From Candidatus Latescibacterota bacterium (GTDB lineage Bacteria > Latescibacterota > UBA2968), in assembly GCA_022824945.1 (NCBI GenBank), contig JAJDYX010000047.1, positions 62,001 to 126,000 of the forward strand: a DNA stretch of 64,000 nt, written 5' to 3'. A program made the translations under genes and the position numbers. Numbering within the stretch: position 1 is the stretch's first letter; the number at the start of each line of letters is the position of its first letter. The notes beneath the pieces are model-generated. The model made no database searches. It had not been told where the DNA came from and saw only the letters and a list, made by a program, of their open reading frames with translations. This document shows positions 53,556-61,307 of the stretch, in pieces.

Positions 53556-54680
53556 TTACTTCTTCAACACCAGCGGATAATCCGTCAAATTTTGCACCCC
53601 GTCTTCGGTCACCAAAAACGTATTCTCCAATCGGATACCCCCGTTCAGAGCCTCGCTATACGCACCCGGCTCACAGGAAAAAACCGTACCCACCTCAAAA
53701 ATACCCTCTCGATCCCGGTTCAAATCGGGCGGTTCGTGTGCGCGAATCCCCACACCGTGCCCCGCGTGATGAATCAACCCAATATCAGACAAATGGGGAT
53801 GCTCGCGGATTCTCTCATCAATCGCATGCCACAGTGCAGTTCCCCGTCCACCAGGCCCTACCAGATTGGGAACATCCTCTAAAATAGCTTTCAGGAGATC
53901 GTACACCGACGCCTGCAAATCCGTGGGATCGCCCACGGCAAAGGTACGGCACAGATCGGACCAGTACCCGTGATATTCCGTCTGCGCGTCAATAACATAC
54001 AACTCCCCATCCTCAATAATCCGATCTCTGGCAGGCCCACCCAATTGCCCGCACTGGTAATCGCCCCCGTGGTGCAGCACCTCACCCGCTGCATGCAGCG
54101 CCACCTGCTGCCCCGCCGCGAGCACATCCAACTCATTCACACCCGGCGCAATCACCTCTTGCACGCGGTCATAAGCCCGCAGATTAATATCAATCGCCTT
54201 TTGCAACATCGCAACTTCATCGGCGTCCTTACTCATCTGCTGTGCAATCAGCAAATCGTCTATCCCCACCCATTCACCACCCAGAGCATCTGCCACTGTA
54301 TCGGCGAGCAACTTGGGCGTGGCTTCCTGCTGCCAGCCCAAACGAGAAATACCCCGGCAATCGCGGAGTTTCTGCGCCACAGCTACATTCAGCAAGCGCA
54401 TCGGATCGGGATTCATCGTATAGAGCACATGCGAATCGTACACCACGCGCTCATCCACAGCCATATCCCCTTCGTCAGTCGTTGACGCCAGCCACGCCCC
54501 TCCCTCAGTCTCCAAATACAGAAGCGCGGGAAAAGAAAATGAAGGATATGCTCCCAAGAGCACGCCGGTCAAATAATAGATATCCCGATAATCTGTAATA
54601 ATAACCGCGTCAATCCCTTCCTCAGAGAGACGCGCTCGAAACCGCTGCTGCCTGCTGCGGCAGCCTTCCAAAGTGAGCAT
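53556..54680 (-). CDS. M24 family metallopeptidase (Xaa-Pro peptidase/creatinase fold)
   Basis: 374 residues: N-terminal creatinase-type domain (about 1-140) and pita-bread catalytic domain with metal ligands in VIDAQTEYHGYWSD (two Asp), HHAGHGVGI (His), SCEPGAY (Glu) and RLENTF (Glu). It removes N-terminal residues before proline or cleaves related amides. ATG 54680 has AAAGG 9 bases up; another ATG at 54689 is too close to that site. Stands convergent with the Gfo/Idh gene at 52479. Confidence 0.88.
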   Translation of the reverse strand: MLTLEGCRSRQQRFRARLSEEGIDAVIITDYRDIYYLTGVLLGAYPSFSFPALLYLETEGGAWLASTTDEGDMAVDERVVYDSHVLYTMNPDPMRLLNVAVAQKLRDCRGISRLGWQQEATPKLLADTVADALGGEWVGIDDLLIAQQMSKDADEVAMLQKAIDINLRAYDRVQEVIAPGVNELDVLAAGQQVALHAAGEVLHHGGDYQCGQLGGPARDRIIEDGELYVIDAQTEYHGYWSDLCRTFAVGDPTDLQASVYDLLKAILEDVPNLVGPGGRGTALWHAIDERIREHPHLSDIGLIHHAGHGVGIRAHEPPDLNRDREGIFEVGTVFSCEPGAYSEALNGGIRLENTFLVTEDGVQNLTDYPLVLKK

Positions 54681-54784
54681 AACACACATCCTTTCCGTGA
54701 AATCCTGTTGGTAAATCCCCATTTTTTTTGCATAATAAAGGACGCATTTTCAAAACCAACCCAATTTAACAACAGGAGTGCATC

Positions 54785-55828
54785 ATGCCAGAAAAAAAAG
54801 TCCGCGTATGTGTTGTCGGTATGGGCATTGGAAAACCCAATGGCCGCGCCCTCGCAAAAAATGATCGCGGCGAAGTCGTCGCACTATGCGACCTGATACC
54901 CGAAAGAATGGAAGAATTTGCCCGCGAACTGCCCGGCGAACAAAAATTCTACACCGATTACAAAGAAATGTGCAAAGCCCCCGACATCGACGCGGTTTTT
55001 GTAGGCACCCCAAACCAGTGGCATGTGCCCATCGCACTCGAAGCCGTCAAAAACGACAAACACGTCATGGTCACCAAACCGCTATCGGACTCTGAACAGG
55101 CAGCAAAAGAACTCGTCGAAGCCGCCGAAGCATCTGGCGTCGTCAACATGATGTCGCTCTCCACCCGATTTTCCGACCAGTGCCAATACCTCGGCAACCT
55201 CGCGCGCGAAGGCTATTTTGGCGACCTCTACTACGCCCGCGCCCGCAGCGTGCGCCGAAGCGGCATCCCCGCGTGGAACCTCGGATTCATCCAAAAAGGC
55301 GGCGGCGCATTCCGCGACATGGGCGTCCACGTTCTCGACGCCGTGTGGTACTTGCTCGGCATGCCCAAACCCGTCACCGTCACAGGCGTATGCGGCGCAA
55401 AATTTGGGCCGCGCGGACGCGGCTATTGGGGCTTCAGACAAGTCCCGCGCAGCACCTATGAACAATACGCCGCTGACGACTATGCCGGCGGATTTATCCG
55501 CTTTGAAAACGGCGCGGGACTCCAGGTCGAAAGCTTCTGGGCATCTCATCAGCCCAACGAACTCCAGATCGAACTCTTTGGCGACGAAGCAGGCGCACAA
55601 TTTCGCCCGCTCAAACTCTACAAAACACAGGACGGTGTCCCACACGACATCGCCGTCGATATTCCCCTTGCTACTCAGGCCTGGGACCGCATTGCGGGCC
55701 ACTTTATCGACTGCATCCTCGACGGCAAAACCTGCGAAGCACCCCTGCGCCATGGATATCAAGTGCAGCAAATGATGGAAGCCGTGCTCGAAAGCGGCGA
55801 AACCGGGCGGGAAATTCGCATTGATTAG
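54785..55828 (+). CDS. Gfo/Idh/MocA family oxidoreductase
   Basis: 347 residues: Rossmann domain (VVGMGIGKPNG), VTKPLSD in place of EKP (lysine kept, so catalysis is plausible), and a C-terminal domain with GGAFRDMGVHVLDAVW. AACAGGAG precedes the ATG. Likely oxidises a sugar derivative. It lies 9 bases before the beta-helix gene, so they are probably co-transcribed. Confidence 0.87.
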   Translation: MPEKKVRVCVVGMGIGKPNGRALAKNDRGEVVALCDLIPERMEEFARELPGEQKFYTDYKEMCKAPDIDAVFVGTPNQWHVPIALEAVKNDKHVMVTKPLSDSEQAAKELVEAAEASGVVNMMSLSTRFSDQCQYLGNLAREGYFGDLYYARARSVRRSGIPAWNLGFIQKGGGAFRDMGVHVLDAVWYLLGMPKPVTVTGVCGAKFGPRGRGYWGFRQVPRSTYEQYAADDYAGGFIRFENGAGLQVESFWASHQPNELQIELFGDEAGAQFRPLKLYKTQDGVPHDIAVDIPLATQAWDRIAGHFIDCILDGKTCEAPLRHGYQVQQMMEAVLESGETGREIRID

Positions 55829-55837
55829 GAGATCCCC

Positions 55838-57034
55838 ATGACTGGCTTACACATCACCGTCGGACAAAAAAACGCCGACATCATCGGCAATGACAACCGC
55901 GCGTTGCAAGCAGCAGTCGATTACATCGCTACACTCGGCGGAGGTACGGTTGAAATCCTATCCGGCACATACATCATGCGCGACGCACTCCATCTTCGCA
56001 GCAACATCACGGTCAAAGGGCAGGGCGAAAATACCACATTGCAGAAGGCAGACGGCGTAGAAACCCCACTTCTTCTCGACGGGGATTTTGGCGAAGAACA
56101 GATCACCCTTGAAAATCCCGATGGATTCAAAGTGGGCTATGGCGTCAGCATCACAGATGATCAGGGTGGCGGATTCCACACCGCAGTCGGCACTATCCTC
56201 TGGCAAAAGGACAACACCTTTGGCGTCAATGTGCCCATGGGAGGCGATTACCTCGTCTCTCGCAATGCGCGCGCTGCCACCACCTTCCCGGTCATCAGCG
56301 GCTACCACATCGAAAATGCCCGGATCGAAAACCTGACGGTAGATGGCAACCGCGAAAACAATCCGCACCTCAATGGTTGCCGCGGTGCCGGCATATTCCT
56401 CTATCGCGGGCACCATACGACCCTGCAAAACTGCACGATCAAAAATTATCACGGCGATGGCATCAGCTTCCAGCAGAGCCAATATGTCACAGTCGAAAAC
56501 TGCACCTGCACGGGCAATACCCACCTGGGCCTGCACCCGGGCAGTGGCAGCCAGCACCCCATCATCCGCAACTGCCGCTCGGAAAACAACGGTCGCATCG
56601 GCCTCTTCCTGTGCTGGCGCGTCAAACACGGCGTCTTTGAAAACAACGACCTCATCGGCAATGGGGATACGGGTATCTCCATTGGCCACAAAGACACCGA
56701 CAATGTGTTCCGCAATAACCGATCACTGCACAATGGTTGTGAAGGCATACTCTTCCGCAACGAATCCGAACCCATGGGCGGACACCGAAACACCTTTGAG
56801 AACAATCAGATCCTCGACAACGGCGACAAAAACAAAGGCTATGGCATACGCATCCTGGGCGAAACCCACGACCTCACCTTCACAAATAATCGCATTGGCA
56901 ATGACGAAACAGCAACACAGCGCATAGGCGTTCACATCGGTGAAAAAGCCGACCGCATACATCTCCACAACAATGACCTGTCGGGCAATCTCGACACCGA
57001 AATCGAAGACGCGCGACAAGTTGTTTCTGTGTAA
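55838..57034 (+). CDS. Right-handed beta-helix protein, pectate-lyase-like fold
   Basis: 398 residues. N-terminal segment NDNRALQAAVDYIATLGGGTVEI is the pectate-lyase-3-type cap, followed by coils of the NosD/beta-helix pattern (N-C-T-I…G-I-S-F, HN-N-D…). No signal peptide. Could be a lyase, epimerase or glycosidase on acidic polysaccharide; no definite catalytic residues identified. AGGAGAT precedes the ATG. The oxidoreductase before it suggests a joint pathway. Confidence 0.8.
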   Translation: MTGLHITVGQKNADIIGNDNRALQAAVDYIATLGGGTVEILSGTYIMRDALHLRSNITVKGQGENTTLQKADGVETPLLLDGDFGEEQITLENPDGFKVGYGVSITDDQGGGFHTAVGTILWQKDNTFGVNVPMGGDYLVSRNARAATTFPVISGYHIENARIENLTVDGNRENNPHLNGCRGAGIFLYRGHHTTLQNCTIKNYHGDGISFQQSQYVTVENCTCTGNTHLGLHPGSGSQHPIIRNCRSENNGRIGLFLCWRVKHGVFENNDLIGNGDTGISIGHKDTDNVFRNNRSLHNGCEGILFRNESEPMGGHRNTFENNQILDNGDKNKGYGIRILGETHDLTFTNNRIGNDETATQRIGVHIGEKADRIHLHNNDLSGNLDTEIEDARQVVSV

Positions 57035-57068
57035 TGAGCATTGGGGGTTTGGTGGTTGGGAGTTGTCA

Positions 57069-57107
57069 TTGCGGCATGGTTTTGAGCCGCAATCCAGAAG
57101 GTTTTTT
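57069..57107 (+). terminator. Possible terminator after beta-helix gene
   Basis: TTGCGGC (57069-57075) and GCCGCAA (57086-57092) form a stem; a T-run comes about ten bases later, so the shape is imperfect. Confidence 0.3.
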
Positions 57108-57153
57108 GTCATTATTCCCGTTGTGGCGTAGTTACTTCTCAGGAGAACCTATC

Positions 57154-57543
57154 ATGGGGAAATACGGAGATGCGGCGATTAAGGCCACAAGTCTGGTTCG
57201 AAGAGGTGGGTATCATCCGTGTGATGCGTGGAAGACTGCTACAAAACGCCAATTTCCTACCCAGAAATCCGCTCGTGAAAAAGGTTGTCCGCGTGCAGCA
57301 TATCTCGGTTTGTGCGAAGAAGGCATAGTCTCTGGCGTGGCCCGGGGTAACTATACGCGATCAGTACTGAACAAACAGTATGCACTTGAAGCTGTTCAAT
57401 TACTTTGTTCAGACCGATCCCTTGCATCTGATAAGAACAGATTATGGAAAAAGGCTCTAATAGGAGAAGATAAAACCGAGAATGGTCAGATGGATGTTGT
57501 AATAACACTATGGCGGAATCGTTTGATCAAATGTAAGACGTAG
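57154..57543 (+). CDS. Conserved hypothetical protein, DUF6979-like
   Basis: 129 residues starting MGKYGDAAIKAT; AGGAGA is 7 bases before ATG 57154. The pattern (KKAxLxxxGxxxPxxAW, RKKGCPxAAYLGLCEEG, NGQMDVVITLW) matches the small cytosolic family I recall as DUF6979; function unknown. Likely monocistronic. A longer frame from 57034 has no ribosome site and overlaps the beta-helix gene's end. Confidence 0.65.
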   Translation: MGKYGDAAIKATSLVRRGGYHPCDAWKTATKRQFPTQKSAREKGCPRAAYLGLCEEGIVSGVARGNYTRSVLNKQYALEAVQLLCSDRSLASDKNRLWKKALIGEDKTENGQMDVVITLWRNRLIKCKT

Positions 57544-57799
57544 CAAACTGCTATCGACAAGAACAGAGTGCGAAAGCCTTATCGTGGGAAAGCCATCAGT
57601 AGAGAACCTATCATCTTTAAAGAATTGGTTGGGAAACAGATAATCCCGTCTGACCAAAAATATAAAAGACTGGCATATCAGGCCGAAACTCCTTATCTTT
57701 ATATGTCTAGTTTGAGGCCTCAGGGCACGATTTTGTGCGAGGCAGGATAGCCGTGTTGATCGCCTTTGTTGTTTCACACGCACAAAAGGAGGTCGTAAT

Positions 57800-57913
57800 A
57801 TGGTTAACCGGATCTTAGTTGTCTTGAGTTGGATTTCGTTCATAGTTGGATGCATCATAAATGATCCTCTTATTTCCGTACCACTTCAGACGATTGCCAG
57901 GGTCCTGCCCTGA
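57800..57913 (+). CDS. Small 37-residue membrane or lipoprotein-like peptide
   Basis: MVNRILVVLSWISFIVGCII: a hydrophobic N-terminus with a lipobox-like IVGC and a near-perfect AGGAGGT 7 bases before the ATG, then a short tail to TGA 57911-57913. A terminator hairpin follows. These signs make translation plausible, but there is no homology to rely on. The gap before it (57544-57799) shows no other convincing gene. Confidence 0.5.
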   Translation: MVNRILVVLSWISFIVGCIINDPLISVPLQTIARVLP

Positions 57914-57952
57914 GCCCTTGAACCTCAACCTGCTGGATACCCGCAAATTTTA

Positions 57953-57983
57953 AAGCCCTCCTGTTCTTTACAGGAGGACTTTT
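57953..57983 (+). terminator. Rho-independent terminator after 37-residue gene
   Basis: CCTCCTGT (57957-57964), loop TCTTT, ACAGGAGG (57970-57977), then A, C and four T. The outer AAG/CTT bases extend the pairing after a mismatch. Confidence 0.7.
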
Positions 57984-58016
57984 GTTGTCAGACTGAAGTT
58001 TGAACACAAAAACTTA

Positions 58017-58289
58017 TCAGCCATCATATCTAACTCTGTAAACTTCACGACGATGTCTGGCAAAATGAACAACAATCTCTCGTTTTGTCTGATTAAAGGT
58101 ATAGAGGACGCGATAATCGCCAACTCGCAACTTGAACATACCCTTCCAATCTCCCCTAAGCGCTTCGGGTCTAATCGCATCAAAATTCTCGGCTAACCAT
58201 CGCAGTCTTTTAAGCACGCGCTGTGCTATTGGCGCGTCCAAACGGCCTAAATCGGATTCAGCATTGGACGTAAATTCCAAATCATACAT
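58017..58289 (-). CDS. RelE/ParE-family toxin
   Basis: 90 residues: YDLEFTSNAESDLGRLD, then RPEALRGDWKGMFKLRVGDYRVLYTFN and HFARHRREVY, the RelE/ParE core with basic residues placed for RNA or gyrase interaction. ATG 58289 overlaps the antitoxin TGA by one base (TGATG), so the two are coupled. A ribosome-dependent RNase (RelE) or gyrase poison (ParE) cannot be separated by sequence alone. Confidence 0.85.
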   Translation of the reverse strand: MYDLEFTSNAESDLGRLDAPIAQRVLKRLRWLAENFDAIRPEALRGDWKGMFKLRVGDYRVLYTFNQTKREIVVHFARHRREVYRVRYDG

Positions 58290-58534
58290 CACCAAGTCAG
58301 CCCCAGTCTTTCAGCGACTTTCTGTGCAGGTACAGTTTTGCCGCCAGCTTCCACATTGGCAAGGGATTGCTTAAGTTCTTCGACGAAGTCATCGCGCAAT
58401 TCCAGTCCTTCATCGGGATCGCCCATCATTTCGGAGAGCGTTTGTATGACAACTTCCTGCACAAGTTCTCTAAATTCATTGATTGTTAAATCAGCCACTT
58501 TTGTTGCACCTGCTGAGACATTCGAAGAAGTCAT
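58289..58534 (-). CDS. Antitoxin partner of the ParE-like toxin
   Basis: 81 residues, acidic, with a helical N-terminal region (LTINEFRELVQEVV) and a long helix (DFVEELKQSLANVEAGGK). No named fold could be assigned. AAAGG precedes ATG 58534. Antitoxin role is inferred from position and coupling. Confidence 0.7.
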   Translation of the reverse strand: MTSSNVSAGATKVADLTINEFRELVQEVVIQTLSEMMGDPDEGLELRDDFVEELKQSLANVEAGGKTVPAQKVAERLGLTW

Positions 58535-58536
58535 TT

Positions 58537-58704
58537 TCAGTGCCTTTCTTTAGTCAAAAAATCATCCAGAGGTCTGGTTCTGCCTTGTCGGTATTCTTTA
58601 TATCCCTCCGCAATCTGCTTCTGCATCTCGGGATCCTGGCGTTCTAACCAATCTTCCATATCATCTATATCCATAATATTAACAATAGGAGTTGTTTTCT
58701 TCAA
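58537..58704 (-). CDS. Small acidic 55-residue protein upstream of the toxin-antitoxin pair
   Basis: TTG 58704 follows GAGGGGG with 6-base spacing and gives 55 residues (MKKTTPIVNIMDIDDMEDWL, ending FLTKERH), with the stop 2 bases before the antitoxin ATG. Its end, 'EYRQGRTRPLDDFL', is of a type seen in antitoxins. Together this makes a three-gene unit. An ATG at 58674 would give 45 residues instead. Confidence 0.55.
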   Translation of the reverse strand: MKKTTPIVNIMDIDDMEDWLERQDPEMQKQIAEGYKEYRQGRTRPLDDFLTKERH

Positions 58705-58767
58705 GATCGCCCCCTCTGTGTAATATCGATTGCTGCGATGATGTTTGTATCTGGCACTATATCCGAC

Positions 58768-59256
58768 TTATTTTTTAAAAGGCACATTAATAGATTCGGG
58801 AAAATCTGGAAACAGGACGGACGTTGATATTTTACCCTGAATGTCCCAAAAAGTGATGGCACCCGATTCTTCACAAATCCAGACTTCTAAAGCACCGCGC
58901 TCAATATAAAGATCTTTCTTCTCTTCCATTTCATCCATGGAATTGCTCGGTGACATAATCTCAATGCACAATTCGGGGGCAGCCGGATAAGGTGTATCCA
59001 ATTGATGTGTAGAAAAAAAATCACTGCTCCCCCAAATAACATCCGCCACTTTCACGCCTTGTGATGTTTCAACAGAACATTCGTTAAACGTGTGTCCATC
59101 CGATTTTTGCGCTGCCAATAACATCGCAATCGCCATCTGGAGGAAACTGTGTCGATTTGAAGCCGGACTCATAACAATATTCCCCCATTCATTAAGTTCA
59201 ATTTTATACGGCAGATCCTGTAAATTTTTCTCTGCAATAACTTCCGACCATTTCAT
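58768..59256 (-). CDS. Uma2 family endonuclease (DUF820)
   Basis: 162 residues with the PD-(D/E)XK-like core: VADVIWGSS (Asp), PELCIEIMSPSNS (Glu-x-x), then EKKDLYIERGALEVWICEE (Lys, late acidic). GGAGG precedes ATG 59256. Uma2 proteins are widespread and of uncertain role. It sits between the ParE-type module and a sulfatase. Confidence 0.85.
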   Translation of the reverse strand: MKWSEVIAEKNLQDLPYKIELNEWGNIVMSPASNRHSFLQMAIAMLLAAQKSDGHTFNECSVETSQGVKVADVIWGSSDFFSTHQLDTPYPAAPELCIEIMSPSNSMDEMEEKKDLYIERGALEVWICEESGAITFWDIQGKISTSVLFPDFPESINVPFKK

Positions 59257-59268
59257 GGGAAACCTCCT

Positions 59269-60762
59269 CTACAAATCGACAACTCGGGGTTTTGGCTGGC
59301 TTTTGCGCCCGTGCAAATACGCATCGTTTTCCGAGGGCCATCGCATGCGATATTGCTTGCTGCGCTGGCGTTTGTATCCGGCGTTGTAATAATTGCTCGT
59401 CGCCATCCAACTGAGCAAATCCGCAAACATCTCACCTTTCACATCGGCGTATTCAGACCTATCCCAAACATTCCACAACTCTCCGGGATCGCGGCTCAAG
59501 TCATACAACTCGCCTTCTGATTGCCCGATATGATACACCATCTTATGGGTCTGAGACCGCATCATAATCTGATAATTGTCCTCGCAAAAAACGTATTTCC
59601 GAGGCTCAGGCGTCTCTCCATTCAAATACGGCATCAAAGAGCGACCCTCCAAATAGGTTGGAACAGCTACCCCCGCAGCCTCTAAAATCGTTGGACCCAA
59701 ATCCATAAGCGAAACCAGATCGTGCGTTTCGCCGGGTTGATCAACAGATTGCGGCGTGCGAATCATCAGCGGAATATGCACAATCGGATCGTACATCAAC
59801 CACTTATACGCCAATCCGTGATCGCCCAGCATCTCGCCGTGATCCGAACAAAAAATCAACAAACTATTCTCCAACCACCCCCGCGCTTGCAGGGCATCCA
59901 TAATCTCGCCCAGCTTTTCATCAACCGTCGAAATATTCCCATAATAATGCCGCTTCATCTCGGCGAGTTCATCATCTGTGCGCCCGCGCAAATCGATTTG
60001 CGATTCGTGATCAGTCGTCGCGTGCATATCCAGATGCGCCGCATGTTGCGGTGGCTTCTCTTCCAACTCCCCATCGCGCTTCACACACGGCGGCATATCT
60101 CGATCGCGATACAGATCCAGATGCCGCGGCAAAGGATCCCAGGGTTCGTGAGGGCCCGTAAATCCGATCTGCAAAAACAGCGGATTATCACCCCGGTGAT
60201 TGCGAATCCAGTTCAACGCGGAATTTCCGATAAACACATCGCTGTGAAACCGCTCCTCCTCATGCCAAACAACCCCCTGACACTTATTGAGCCATTCGGG
60301 ATCTGCCTTATTGCGATCATTGGGCCGCTTCACATTGTGAAACGTCATATACCTGCCCCAATCGTCATCAGCCCCACCACTGTCCAGCGCCTTATTCGTG
60401 GGATTTTCTACAATAACGCGCTCGTGAAATCCACCCGGAATATCGCGCGGCGTCAGGTGCATCTTGCCAATATTCACGCAATAGTAGCCCGCATCCGATA
60501 AATCCTGCACCCAGTTCCGGTGATTTGCCCAGTGATCAAAACTATAAACTCCCGTCGTATGCGGATACATACCCGTAAAAATCGCCGCCCGCGACGCCAC
60601 ACACGTTGCACCGGGACAATACGCCTGCCGAAACGACACACTCTCACGCGCAAGCCGATCCAGCGTGGGCGTAACCATGTAATCATATCCCCAGGCATGA
60701 ATGGTATCAAAACGTTGCTGATCTGTAATCACAAAAACAATATGGGGCTTACCATTAAACAT
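59269..60762 (-). CDS. Type I sulfatase
   Basis: 497 residues. Formylglycine motif C54-V-A-S-R; N-terminal TDQQRFD metal segment (about 13-19); CSDHGEML with the late metal ligands; a C-terminal extension rich in Arg/Lys. No signal peptide. Its gene ends 12 bases upstream of the Uma2 gene start. It is clearly distinct in sequence from the other three sulfatases, so it probably has a different substrate. Confidence 0.88.
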   Translation of the reverse strand: MFNGKPHIVFVITDQQRFDTIHAWGYDYMVTPTLDRLARESVSFRQAYCPGATCVASRAAIFTGMYPHTTGVYSFDHWANHRNWVQDLSDAGYYCVNIGKMHLTPRDIPGGFHERVIVENPTNKALDSGGADDDWGRYMTFHNVKRPNDRNKADPEWLNKCQGVVWHEEERFHSDVFIGNSALNWIRNHRGDNPLFLQIGFTGPHEPWDPLPRHLDLYRDRDMPPCVKRDGELEEKPPQHAAHLDMHATTDHESQIDLRGRTDDELAEMKRHYYGNISTVDEKLGEIMDALQARGWLENSLLIFCSDHGEMLGDHGLAYKWLMYDPIVHIPLMIRTPQSVDQPGETHDLVSLMDLGPTILEAAGVAVPTYLEGRSLMPYLNGETPEPRKYVFCEDNYQIMMRSQTHKMVYHIGQSEGELYDLSRDPGELWNVWDRSEYADVKGEMFADLLSWMATSNYYNAGYKRQRSKQYRMRWPSENDAYLHGRKSQPKPRVVDL

Positions 60763-60795
60763 AATTTCTCCTCAAGCGATAATTTGATCAATATG

Positions 60796-61014
60796 CTACA
60801 AATCCTCCCAAATTTCCCGGCTGACATTCGCTTGCTGCAAAATCCTGTGCAAAAGCCCACGCCCGATATCACCTTGATGCGGATTGGGAATGGCAAGACG
60901 TTTTGTTTCTCGAATCATATAATGATGCTTGCCTCCAGGATACGGACCTTCAAATCCCAATTGTCTCAAATAGCGAATTAGATCGCGGCGACTAATTGGT
61001 CCAAATTTGGGCAT
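60796..61014 (-). CDS. hicA: HicA-like toxin
   Basis: 72 residues: PISRRDLIRYLRQLGFEGPYPGGKHHYM with the HicA catalytic His region (KHHYM), then IPNPHQGDIGRGLLHRIL. HicA is an mRNA-degrading toxin. ATG 61014 overlaps the HicB stop by one base (TAATG). A longer in-frame leader to 61131 has no start signal and is rejected. Confidence 0.85.
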   Translation of the reverse strand: MPKFGPISRRDLIRYLRQLGFEGPYPGGKHHYMIRETKRLAIPNPHQGDIGRGLLHRILQQANVSREIWEDL

Positions 61015-61256
61015 TAAACGGACTCCAATACAGTATCCAAACGCACCCCATCTACCTCCGGAAGCGGATGCCCCATCCTCAAACCGAGAATGATCCAACC
61101 CTCGAGCACGGATTGCAATTCCTCGCGACACATTTCTAAGGTATTTGCATTGGCATACACACCTTGAAAGCCTGCAATTTCTCCATAGAACGTTTGATCA
61201 TCGAGGATCTCGTATTTCGCATGTTTCATAGCGGATTGAATATATGTAGTTAGCAT
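61014..61256 (-). CDS. hicB: HicB-like antitoxin
   Basis: 80 residues of the HicB N-terminal fold: YEILDDQTFYGEIAGFQGVYA with the strand pattern, then EMCREELQSVLEGWI(I). The short C-terminus lacks a clear DNA-binding module. GAGGG precedes ATG 61256. It precedes HicA, as in the reversed hicBA order. Confidence 0.85.
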   Translation of the reverse strand: MLTTYIQSAMKHAKYEILDDQTFYGEIAGFQGVYANANTLEMCREELQSVLEGWIILGLRMGHPLPEVDGVRLDTVLESV

Positions 61257-61307
61257 AGAACCCTCACTTGATCATCGTAATACTCGCTGTCAAACACTAT
61301 GTTCATC

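Noticed and set aside
57568-57750. 60-residue open frame between the DUF6979-like gene and the 37-residue gene
   Set aside because: No good ribosome site and no recognisable pattern.
59722-60501. Plus-strand open frame antisense to the sulfatase at 59269
   Set aside because: Ile/Arg-rich shadow, no start signal.
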